Assembly: GCA_019054805.1 (NCBI GenBank) | Contig: JAHQIY010000014.1 | Span: 620,001-684,000, forward strand | Length of the DNA: 64,000 nt | From: Brachionus manjavacas | Lineage: Eukaryota; Rotifera; Eurotatoria; Ploima; Brachionidae | Direction of reading: 5' to 3' | In this document: positions 54,117-64,000 of the stretch, piece after piece | Layout of the letters: every line of letters begins with the position of its first letter | How positions within the stretch are numbered: the stretch's first letter is position 1 | The notes under the pieces: generated by a model | The model's database searches: none | The model's input: the letters and a program-made list of their open reading frames with translations, nothing else | What the model was told of the DNA's origin: nothing | Program-made: the position numbers and the translations under genes

Positions 54117-55789
54117 ATGTATCTAAAATGATAGAGAATTTTTATCATGATGTTAAGGAAGGAGCAGTTTTAAATTGACGGAAATTTTTTTTTTTTTTCA
54201 CATTTTGTAAAGTTTTTGTTATTTTTGAATAATTAGAGTTCTCGACTGAACCTTTCCCCAATTTAAGTAATGAAAATGGAGATTTTTTCACCGGAATTTT
54301 TTTGAAAATTTTTGAAAATTTTTTAACTTTTACTTTTTTTTTGAAACTGATTCGAATAAATTTTTATCTTAGAACTTTTTGTTTATTTTGCTTACAAGAA
54401 GTAATTTAAAAAGAAATGAATTTGTTTTTTTTTAAATGTCAAAATCACCTAAATCAACATGTATTTTGAGTAAAAATCAAAGTGTTGAGTTTTATTATCT
54501 TAAGATAAAAAATAATTCAAATAAAAAGTCTACCTCAAAATAAGCATTTTTTTTATTTCATATAAAATTTTTATTAAAGATTTACTTCATAAAAGCAAGT
54601 TTTTTTTGCATCTGAGCACTTTTTTTACTGAAATTTTTTTAAAGACTAAAGAATGATTTTGCTAAGCCTTTGAAAGAAATTTTTCTTAGTTAAGCCAAGT
54701 GATAATTATATTCTTCAGAGCAAAATTAGAATTTTTCAGATCCCTAAGCTATTAAGTTTATCAAAGAATTGATTTTAAAAATCGTTTGGACTTAATTTTT
54801 TATTAAGTTGAAAATATTTTTTTTCAAAAAGTCAAATAAATCGCTTGTTAAGAGCGAGGTTTTCAGAAATTTAAAAAGTTAAGTTTAAATAATTTTATGT
54901 TAATATTTCAAATCAATCTTCGCTTTGATCTTTAAAATAAATCAAAAGTGTCCCAATATTTTAATTTAAATTAAATAGAAAAATTGAAATTAGATAATAT
55001 GACTTCTAAACGGTAAAAAAGAATTAAAAAATTAAATGCCATTCTTTTTTATTTTTTTAAATAATTTTTTGTATTATATTTCCTATGAGACTAAATTTTA
55101 ATAAAAATAATGACTGACTAAATTATTAAATTATATTAAATTATTCTAAACAATTTCATTTACAAAAAATTTGTCACTTGCTAGATTTTTAAAAATAAAA
55201 TAATTTTTTTATTTTATTCTAAGTTTAGTTTTAAATTGTCGGATTTTAATTATTTTTTTAATTTAAATTTATAATATCATATTAAAATTTTACCTTCTTG
55301 TCTTTTATTGAATTTTAAAACCACTTAAATAAAAAAGTATTTTACATCATTATGATTAAAATTTTTAAGTCAAAAAATTTAGCTTGAAACTTTAGGCGTG
55401 AACTTAAATTTTCGTAATTTCATAGACATTTTTGAATTCTATTGCGTCTTTAGTCTATGTTTATTTTCAAAAAATAAATCTAAGTCAGACACTAAAAATG
55501 TGTCAAAAAATTTCGTTCAAAATTAAATCTAATAAATTTTATGTTCATATATATTAGCAAAAATAACTTAATTTAGCAAAATTTATCCATCTGCTAAAAT
55601 ATATTATATGATTTCAAAAATATTTATCTGATAAACTAAAAAATTCCTACTTGGTAATATCGCTAATTGACAAAATGTAAAATTTCTAATGTTCCACACT
55701 TTTTTTGTTTTATCATGACAAAAAATTCATTGCCATTTGATAATTCAATTATTTTTCCTAATCCAGCAAAAAGTAAATTTAAAGAATTT
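54117..55789. other. 3' UTR of the kinase gene and AT-rich intergenic DNA
   Basis: AATAAA occurs at about 54,355. No further gene is visible; the sequence is A/T-rich with no matching repeats. Confidence 0.3.
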
Positions 55790-56026
55790 TTATTTCCCAT
55801 AACCAATACCATGCTGCCCGATTACTAAATCACCAAACTGTGAAAATAAAATCTGATGGCTCCCTATTTGCTCCTTTAAAATCCAAAAATAAAAGTCCTT
55901 TGCTGTTGAATATTCAGTAATTAAATCAATATTCATCTCAATTTTTTCTTTGGCTACTCTTTTCCTAAATCCTGTATTTAGGCTTCTTCCTATTATGCCA
56001 CCATTTGAAAAAGGCAAGATTCCCAA
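55790..56026 (-). other. 78-residue minus-strand ORF, unrecognised
   Basis: Reads MGILPFSNGGIIGRSLNTGF, RKRVAKEKIEMNIDLITEYS, TAKDFYFWILKEQIGSHQIL, FSQFGDLVIGQHGIGYGK. Its composition is more protein-like than the surrounding AT-driven frames. GQHGIGYGK faintly recalls the EHGIGxxK end of FAD-linked oxidases, but the rest does not support that. It could be an exon fragment or gene relic. Confidence 0.25.
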
Positions 56027-57465
56027 AATGAAAATTTTTTAGTGAATTGTCTTATCTTTCGCTTAATTATTATATGTAAAGACACATTCAAAACAAAAAA
56101 ATGTTTAAATCTAATTTTTTATCTATTTTGGGCTATTTGACTTACATCATTATTTTTTCTCAATATCTAAAGCATAAATAAAAATTTTCAAAAATCTTGG
56201 CAAAATTAAAAAAAATAAAAGAAAATAAATAAGACTTAGTAAGTATTGTACTATTATAAAAATTTAAATTTAATATCTTTTACTATAAATTAAAATAAAT
56301 AAAGTGTTAATCGACCTCTTGAGTCATTGGCACTACCATGTTGTTTAAACTTAAAAATTGATTTTCAGTAAACATTTTTTTCTTGGATTTAAAGAATAAT
56401 TTTATAAAATTCCTAAAAGATTTTTTGAAAATTTCTGAATAAAACATTTTAATTTTTTTTACTACTTAATTTTTACTCAAACATATAAATATTTTCAGAT
56501 TTTATGAAGATGAATTTTTTTCCCCATAAAAAACAATTTTATCTAACTTTATTAACAGATTAAATTACATATTCAAATTAATTAATTTTTTTCTTAATAT
56601 TTGAGACTTATTAAATATATTATGTAGAAGATAAAAAATTTTTTAGAAAAAAACATTGCTTTTATTTTATTGTTTAAAATAACGGTATTATTTAAAAAAA
56701 AAATACAAAAAAAGAATCAAAATGAAAAAAAAAAGTCGCCACTTTGTTAATTGAAACTAATTTTAGTAACATATGAAATTCGACCAGAATAGAGAGTTTT
56801 TCTCGAAACCATTATAAAATATTAATTTTGAGAATGCCTATTTTAAAAATCAAAATTTAAGTTTTAAATTTGAGAAGTCATTTGTAATGCTTTGGATACA
56901 TTTTGTAGTAATTTTATAGCTATAATGAATTTTAAAAATATAACACCATTGAATCAGTCCCGTGAAGACTAACCAGAAAACAAAAATCTTAAAATCATTA
57001 AAAAACCAATAAACAATTAATATCATAACTCAGAGATAATTTATTTTTTTTTAAACAATTAAATTAATTTCAAGCCAAATAAAAAATTTATTTTTAAATT
57101 TAAATTTACTTTATTTTAACGATTGTGCTAATATCCCCGCTTAAATTCAAGATTTTCACAATTAAATTTTCAATTTGAAAAAATTTAAATAAAATTCAGA
57201 TAACAGATCTTCATTTAACCCACGAAAAACAAACCAATTTCACATAGTAAAAAAAGAATATTTAAAAAGCTTTAGTCTATCAATAATTTAAAAATAGATC
57301 TTGCAATCACCAATATTAACTAAATATTGATTGAATTGAAAATAATAAATTAAGGTAAGAAAAAAATTATTTATTATTTAATTTATTTAAAAAATTTATC
57401 AAAGAAATTAATTATTTGAAAATAAACATGATAAATAGTATTGAGTATTGAGTTCCTGTCTAAAG
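56027..57465. other. AT-rich intergenic and 3' flank of the ABC transporter gene
   Basis: Nothing recognised. The minus-strand polyadenylation signal of the transporter is probably one of the TTTATT words near 57,370-57,400. Confidence 0.3.
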
Positions 57466-60400
57466 CTAACTTTTTGAACTTTGAAGTTTAAAATAAATAT
57501 TTTTTCTTTTAATCAATTCCAAATGGCTTCCTTGTTCTACAACTGTACCATTTTGAATAACACTAATTACATTTGAATTTTCAATAGTGCTTAACCTTAT
57601 TTAAAAATTATTCAATAATTCAAAAGCTTTTTTTGCCTTAATTTTTACCTGTGTGCGATAACCAGACATGTTCTTCCCTTTTCGGCTTTATCAAGAGCAT
57701 CTTGCACAACTCTCTCCGAATAATTGTCCTAAAAAAATTTATTTATAAAATATTAAATGAAGTTTCTTATTCTTACCAAAGCAGATGTAGCCTCATCTAA
57801 CAGAAGAATTTTAGGCTGTCTTAGTAAAGCTCGAGCTATAGCAACACGTTGCTTTTCGCCCCCACTTAATTGACCACCTTTGGTACCAACAATAGTGTCA
57901 AATTTCTTTGAAAAAACTATTTAACTTTTAAAAATTAAATTTTAAAATAGAATACTTCAGGCAAGCTTTGAATTCTGTCATAGATGTTAGCCGATTTAGC
58001 AACTTGTATGATTTCGTTTATATCAACATTTTCTTCATCTATTTTACCATAGCAAATATTTTCTCTAATGCTCAGGTTAAAAAGCACAGGCTCCTGAGAT
58101 ACAATTCCTATATGTGAACGAAGCCATTGAATGTTCAAATTTCTAATGTCTATTCCGTCAAGGAAAACTTGTCCCTCGTCAACATCATAAAATCTCATTA
58201 ATAACGCTACAAAAAAAATTTAGTTAGTTTAATTCATCTAGATTCAATTGCTTGAACTAATTTAAAATTAAATATTGAATTTTTTTTGATTCAATTAATT
58301 TTGACGTTTTATTATAAAAATATTTAAAAAATAATACATGATGAGAAAAAAATTCTGATTTAAAAAACATGAATATTTTTTCAGATCATATATCAATGTT
58401 TAAATTTTTTTTATATGAAAATTTTTCATTCAACAGAATATTTTTCTTTCCCAGTCAACCCAAAAGTAATGAAAAATCAATGATTCTTTAAAGAATCATT
58501 ATAAAATCATTTAAAAATTAATGATTTTATTAAGATATTTTCCTTTGAAAATCATTACTTTTTCAGTATCATTCAATTTTCTGATTATTATTCGGGAAAA
58601 AAATTGTTTTAAACTTTATTTATATTTAGAAGATAAAATAATATGTTATTTATTTTTTTGTTTATCTATGACTAGCTAATGCTCTTTCAGATAAATGTTG
58701 ATATTTTTAAATATTCAATTTTCTTTTTAAGTAAACTGAGTATTTTATTAAACAAAAGGTATTTGTTTAATTTTTTCCTTATAGCTATCTTCGTTTAAAA
58801 TTAAATCTTGCAACTTAATTTTGCAATTAAATTTTTGATTTAGCCCTTATCCGTCGAAGATATAAAAAGTAAGATTAAAGATTAGAATGGGTCAATTTTT
58901 ACCCATGGATGTATTTTGCATTTAATTCATAAGAGAGCTTTAATATAATTGCTTGGGTGTAATTTGACCGATTATTATTGAGTCATATTGGGTGAGATTT
59001 TAACCCTTATCCGATTTTAGACGGATTTTAGTCACCATCGATATATCTCACCATTTTTTATTAAATAAATTTTTCGAATTATAGACACTTGCAATGTACA
59101 AAAAATTGGTATCTGAAAATAATATTTTACAATTTACTCAACAGTTACCTATAATTTATTTTGAATTAATTGAAAAACTTTCATCTTTTTCTTAAATTTT
59201 TTTTTTCTTTTTTGTTAATTTTATGCAACGCCAGAATAGGCGTAGATTAAATTAAAACAAATAAACAGAAAATTACTAGAATGAAATAAAATAAAAAGAA
59301 GTTTTCCGTAATTTATCATTAAAAATTTCCTGAATATAAATCACAAATAAATAATATTTTGTACAAAACCCTTTGTAAAATGTTCATAAAAATCTTAAAA
59401 GATTCGTTCAAAAAAAAAAATGAAGAAAAAATAAAAAAATTTTATATAATGATTATGAGATGATTTTTTAATGAATCCTTAATGAAATCTTAATGAAATT
59501 GAGTCCAATATCTTTAAAGAATCATTAAATTTGGGTTGTAATGGTAATCGACTACACTCTAACTTTATTTTATATCCATTACCGAAGCCATAGTTACTTC
59601 AATTATTATTATTATTATTTTAAGTTATATTAAAATTAGATTTTTTAAATTATATAAATAATCGATAAAAGACTTGGATTAAGATTGACTTAATTAGGGT
59701 TAAAGTACTTAATATGATGCCATAAGAAACTCATCCCAGAATCACATCATTATTTTTAATTTTTGCAAGCTAAACCACAAACTCTTAGTGCACGCTATTC
59801 AATTTTTGTATTAATCATAAATTGAGCTTTTTTTGGAAGGACTCGGGTATGCGGTGGTAAGGAAAATGCAATAAATAAATAATAATTTTTTTTTAACTTA
59901 TAAAAAACTTTAAAAGAAAAAAGTAACTTTTGGTACTTTTTATTTTCATTTAAGTTAAAAGCGTTTCTTTAAACAATTTGTAATTTTTACTCAAAAAAAT
60001 GAAATTATTAAATCCGATATCTCTTTTTATTTTTATTTAAATATTCACTGACTTTAGCTTGCATTATCGATAAAAGTCACAAAAATTAAAATTCTTAATT
60101 TTAAAAAATTTTTCAAATCACCATTTCTATTCAGAAAATCTTTGATTATTTCCATTAACATTAAGCTTTTTTTACATATTTTAATAAAAAATAAATTCAA
60201 AGATATGTCTTTTTTGAAATTAATAGCAATTGAGCAGGAGTAAATCTCAGAATGAAAATAAAATTTTCTATCAAGGTCCTATAAATAAAATAAGTTTTAA
60301 AGTGATAACTGTCTCTGCATAAGCTCTGCGAACAAATTGCGCATTTTTTAGCCTTATGCAGAAAAAATGCAGAATTTTTGCAGATCATGAATTTGAATTT

Positions 60401-62160
60401 AAAAAAATTGTTTTCATCTCAGATAACTTTTAATTTATTTATAAAACCTTCATAAAAAATTATATTATCATTCTCCAATTTGTACTTGTAAAATAAATGA
60501 CATAAAAAAAATTGAAAGTAAATGATCAACTTTGTGCTACACTGAAAATTTAATTCTAAGTAAATTTGTGAAAAATGTAAGTATTCCAAGAAACTTGTTT
60601 AATGAGCATTGGCTAGAAAAGTATTGCCAACAAAAAATAAAAAAATGAAGAATTACATATTGTTGTGCTTTTTCCACATCCGGACGGTCCAACCAATGCA
60701 TTCACCTGGCCAGGCTTAACACTAATACTAAGTCCATTCAGAATTGGTAACTCAGGTCTATTCGGATACTTGAACCAAACATTTCTGAACTCAATATCAC
60801 CTTGCAAGCTAGCTGGTCTAAGGCCTGCATCAGACAGAGAATCGATTCTCGATTTTCGATTAATAACTCTCAAAGCTGTCCGAGTGGACTGTCTTGCTTT
60901 GTGAAAATCGGGCATTTGAGCAAACAAACGCCCTAGAGTCATTGATGAAAATGTAATAGTGGCGTACACTCTAAACAAATTGGTTACATTCAAATCTCCT
61001 TTTGATATTTCCTTGAAGCCAAATGAAAAAGCGCTTGCTTGAATGAAAAAAAGTACCGAATTGGACAAACCAAATAGAAAAGCGCGTATTTGCAGCAGTA
61101 TGAGCAATTTTTTAAACTTTTTATCATATGTATCTACAAACAGGGTGTTGAAATAGTTTTCCTTGCTCAAGCTTACAACTGTTTTTATATTTTCGACCAC
61201 TTCGGTCGTCAATCGTCCTGTTTCTTCTTCATTAGACCTATTCTTTACCTTATTAGTGGAAGACTGTATGTTTATAAAACCGGATAGAAAATTTATGGGA
61301 ATAAAGGACATTATGATCAAGCAAAGCTTCCAATTGATTATCATGCCAATAACTATGGAAAATCCAACACTTGAAACAGCTTGACAAATTATGCTCAGCA
61401 TGTCTGTGGTCAGGCCTTTACAGAAAGGCACACTTGAGGCTAGCTGGGTAGCTAGAATACTCGATTTGTGCTCGTCCAGATCATGAAAAGCAACTTCTTG
61501 TCTTAAATAGGACTCGAACATTTTGAGCCTCAATCTCTTGGTGAGTCTTGCTCCGAGAAGTGAAAAGCAGTAATTGTAGGATATGTTTACCAAAAAATTT
61601 CCCACTGAAATTCCCAATATCATCAGCATGTAGTTGAGACTAAGTCTCTTTTGTTCGTCGACAGGCAGAGCGAAAATTGTGTAAATTTCAGTGAAAATAA
61701 TTGAAATGATTGGGTTCACTATTCCGGCTAAAAGTTGGGACACAGCTCCGATCAAAACATAAAATTTCTCCGGTGAATGATAAGGCCATAGTTTAAGAGC
61801 CAGCTTGTAATTGGAAATTTTTTTTTGATTTCGGTCACTTTTTGCAGCCTCATTCTTCTTCCATGATTGTTGATCATTTGATTTTTCATTGTATTCATCG
61901 TTGGTTTCATCTTCACTCTCATCGAACTCATCTGGCTTTGGAACAGGCTTGGATTTTATTTGCTTGGGACTAGAGACTGGATCAGTTTCTTTTTTGTTGC
62001 TTTGAGAGGTTACCAATTGGTAATATTTTCCTTTGAGAGCCATCAGATTCTCATGATTACCCTCTTCAATTACTTTGCCATCAACTAGACTCATTATTAT
62101 GTCGGCGTTTTGTATAGTGCTTAGGCGATGCGCTATTATAATGGTGGTTCTTCCAACCAT
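57466..62160 (-). CDS. ABC transporter B family (MDR / P-glycoprotein type), C-terminal half
   Basis: Five exons on the minus strand: 62149 (or slightly higher) to 60657, 58206-57956, 57905-57777, 57728-57649 and 57595-57466; about 693 aa ending QSSKS and TAG. All junctions are GT-AG and keep frame. The order is: end of the first nucleotide-binding domain ([18 protein letters not shown]-loop), an acidic/basic linker, the second transmembrane domain (from [13 protein letters not shown]), then NBD2. NBD2 has the A-loop Tyr (WFKYPNRP), Walker [11 protein letters not shown]-loop VSQEP, signature LSGGEKQR, Walker [13 protein letters not shown] and H-loop VIAHRLST. All ATPase motifs of NBD2 are intact. 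It is an ATP-driven exporter of lipids or drugs in the plasma membrane. TMD1 and most of NBD1 are not in the window; they are either beyond 64,000 across a long intron or lost. The first splice acceptor is uncertain (AG at 62,151-62,150 after a TTTTTCTCTTC tract). Confidence 0.9.
58451..59544. mobile_element. 1.1-kb inverted-repeat element inside the transporter's large intron
   Basis: The left end 58,451-58,494 (CCAGTCAACCCAAAAGTAAT ... GATTCTTTAAAGA) and right end 59,511-59,544 (reverse: CCATTACAACCCAAATTTAA, TGATTCTTTAAAGA) are inverted repeats with an 11-bp insertion in the left arm. A 22-bp perfect palindrome centred on TTTAAA lies at 58,479-58,500. No transposase is inside. A LINE B-like minus-strand tail (GACTAGCTAATGCTCTTTCA) is nested at ~58,670-58,690. 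Confidence 0.55.
59545..60656. other. Remaining part of the large transporter intron
   Basis: No gene. 59,850-59,890 (ACTCGGGTATGCGGTGGTAA followed by AAATAAATAAT) looks like another LINE 3' terminus. Confidence 0.35.
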
Positions 62161-63125
62161 TTGAAGAGAAAAAGGTAAAATTCAAACTTCAAATTTATGT
62201 ATAAAATCTAATCATAAAAATTGAGTAAATTTTTCTGTTCTAATTAAATTTTTTAGATAAAGAAAAAAATATATTTTGACTTAAAATAAATATAAGTTAA
62301 TTGATAGTTTTATATTTGTTAAAAAAGCTACATTCGCCTCGAGAAATTATCACGCCACTTAATAGACACATTTTTGAATTGTCACTTAAATTTAATAGAA
62401 ATCATTCTTTAAATATTTGGATGTAAATTTTGTCTATAAATTGTCGCAATTGATTATTATATTTTTTCGATTCGCATATTAAAAAAAAAGATACAGCATA
62501 ATACTTTTTTTTTTAATTTCTAAATTTCTACATTTCATTTTCTGGAGCAGAATTTTTTATTCTTAAAACCATCTAACTACGTTAATTCTTAAGATGCAAA
62601 GTGTTGAAAAGCAAAATTTTTTTAATTCTCAAAATTTAATTTTATATTTCAAGCCGATTTTTTTGAATTTTTCGCTAAAATTTTAATAAAAAATAAACAA
62701 ATTAAATTTTAAAAAGATTTTGTTTTAAATTTTATTTGTGACATTTTTAAAATAGTTTTAGAATCAAGTGGGTGACTTTAATGCGAAGTGAATGCAATGA
62801 AACTTAGCTAAATTGAAATTATAAAATCGAAATGCACCTTAAAAAAAGGTTTCATTTTTTTTGCTTTATGTAATGCTTTTTCAAAAAAAAAGGATCTATC
62901 TTTTTGGGGTATAATTATTAATAGAAATGAATAAATGAAAATAAAATATAATTTTTTTAACTTGAAAACATGAAAAATTTAAAAGATGATTTTGATTCCA
63001 TACCACAAACTTCGAATAAAATACCCAAAGTATTAAATAAAATTTCCCTAAACTCCAAAAAAAGAAATCTAATTTATTAAAGTTAAGACTAATTTAATAA
63101 AAAGACTCTTAACATTTTTACCCGA
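62161..63125. other. AT-rich sequence upstream of the first visible transporter exon
   Basis: No NBD1 or TMD1 exon is recognisable on the minus strand here, so the preceding intron would be longer than 1.8 kb or the gene copy is truncated. Confidence 0.35.
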
Positions 63126-63132
63126 AACCCTA

Positions 63133-63400
63133 AACCAAGGCTTGGCCCCGTCGAACTAAGCCCGCTCCTTATACAGGGTCTTGCCTGTTATGTGGCCAAG
63201 GGGATCAATACCTACTTCATCTGGACCAGTTGAAAGATTTATTTTCTAAATCTGGTTGCATTTACAGAGCACATAGGTCAAGATTAACGGCCAGGAATTT
63301 GGAAGCAACTACTTTTTTGGTATTGAATATGGATTTATTAAATCATTGACTTGACTTAAGGCTTGTGACTTAAAAACAAGTCTGTTTTGAAGCAATAATT
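63133..63400 (+). pseudogene. hAT transposase C-terminal fragment
   Basis: An open frame ending with TGA at 63,347-63,349 reads TKPAPYTGSCLLCGQGDQYL, LHLDQLKDLFSKSGCIYRAH, RSRLTARNLEATTFLVLNMD, LLNH. The second half is the hAT dimerisation region (LFSxxG, RxRL, NLEA, LxxNxDLL), which normally ends hAT transposases. The Cys-x2-Cys just before it is not typical of that position, so an internal deletion may have joined distant parts. A second, more damaged copy lies inverted at 20,950-21,185. Confidence 0.55.
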
Positions 63401-63909
63401 AAATCGGTCACAAAAATATTTTGGTTTAAAATAAAAAAATAAAAAAGAAAATTATGGCTATATAATGTGTGATCCGAAAAAAAAATATCCGGTCACCAAA
63501 CTGACATTAGTCATCAGGTAACATTACATGACCCCCTTGGTCACATAACGAACAAGACCTCTTATACAGATCAGTTCTTATATATAATTTTATTAAAAAT
63601 AGTTGTATCTAAAGATTATTTGCCTATTTTTAACTTATTAAAAAAAATGAATAAAAATGATAAGTTTTTAAAATGTCTTGTTCAAGAAGTTTTTGAACAA
63701 ATTAAGCTTTAGCTAATTAATGGTAAGTTAAAAATTAGAAATATTTTTTTAGGATAATTTTAAATCTTTTTTTTTAAAAATTGGATACTTGGTCTTAAGT
63801 TGCGGAAATGAATAAAAAATTGTGGGTATTTTTCGTGTTTAAAATATGAAAATAATGTTACCAAAACAAAGAGTTGCAATTTTTTAAAAGTGCTGCAACG
63901 ATTAAAGGA

Positions 63910-63995
63910 TTTTACCATAATTTACGTTAATTTCCGTAAATTCGTGAATTTTTGCTTTTGGACTTTTACGGAAATTAACGTTAATAATGGTAAAA
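63910..63995. repeat. Inverted repeat with 31-bp arms
   Basis: 63,910-63,940 (TTTTACCATAATTTACGTTA, ATTTCCGTAAA) pairs with 63,965-63,995 with about three mismatches, leaving a 24-bp loop. TACGGAAATTAACGTTA recalls the TTCCGT/ACGGAA block at 2.43-2.65 kb. It may be a small foldback element or the end of a larger one cut by the window. Confidence 0.65.
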
Positions 63996-64000
63996 ATAAA

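Noticed and set aside
60665-61384. Plus-strand ORFs (65-79 residues) opposite the ABC transporter.
   Set aside because: Antisense shadows of the TMD2/NBD2 exon.
1-64000. CRISPR arrays, bacterial operons, prophage, rRNA or tRNA genes.
   Set aside because: No regular spacer-repeat array, no ribosome-binding-site-led gene runs, and no cloverleaf or rRNA sequence that I could recognise by eye; spliced animal genes dominate. A tRNAscan run would settle the tRNA question.

Overview
The window comes from the AT-rich nuclear genome of a small invertebrate animal. Protocadherin, phosphorylase kinase gamma and a B-family ABC transporter make it metazoan. Introns in the recognisable genes are mostly 50-75 bp (54 bp in the kinase, 62-64 bp in the short-gene copies), and the intergenic DNA is full of decayed LINEs and DNA transposons. 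A monogonont rotifer (Brachionus-like) is my best guess, but it is an impression and not proven. No bacterial, phage or CRISPR features are present.

Layout. 0.3-3.6 kb is a graveyard of a Ty3/gypsy-type RNase H remnant, a Mutator-like transposase tail with SWIM and PHD-like fingers, and a Merlin/IS1595-type DDE transposase, all broken by stops. 3.7-6.4 kb is a 2.66-kb element bounded by ~235-bp terminal inverted repeats that carry a repeated 14-bp palindrome; inside it are a 5'-truncated LINE with a 16-bp target-site duplication, a GC-rich low-complexity block and a 245-bp MITE. 7.7-23.1 kb is the most interesting part. It holds a family of tiny two-exon genes (83 aa, S/A/Q/P/G/Y-rich) in at least six full, broken or partial copies on both strands, flanked by two paralogous three-exon secreted-protein genes (signal peptide, PAN/apple-like exon, and a C-terminal domain with a GGWRLG motif). 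Exon 3 of these paralogues is nearly identical while exon 2 has diverged, which suggests gene conversion. An orphan selenocysteine-lyase-like last exon lies in the same block. 23.8-28.9 kb is nested LINE copies plus a pogo/Tigger DNA-binding-domain remnant.

29.5-32.5 kb is an intact, single-exon, GC-rich seven-cadherin-repeat protocadherin on the minus strand, with a transmembrane helix and a PDZ-ligand C-terminus. 32.5-49.5 kb is mostly non-coding, with LINE 3' tails and two blocks (about 38.0-39.3 and 42.1-44.1 kb) of higher complexity that could be regulatory. 49.5-50.1 kb is the last exon of an unknown acidic, disordered protein. 52.9-54.1 kb is the catalytic gamma subunit of phosphorylase kinase in two exons. 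57.5-62.2 kb is the C-terminal half of an MDR/P-glycoprotein-type ABCB transporter on the minus strand; its upstream exons are not visible in the window, and a 1.1-kb inverted-repeat element sits in its large intron. The window ends with a hAT transposase C-terminal fragment and a 31-bp-arm hairpin.

The three conserved genes act separately: cell adhesion, glycogenolysis control and membrane efflux. Only the short-gene/PAN-gene block looks like a functional cluster. All exon boundaries were read by eye from splice consensus and paralogue alignment.
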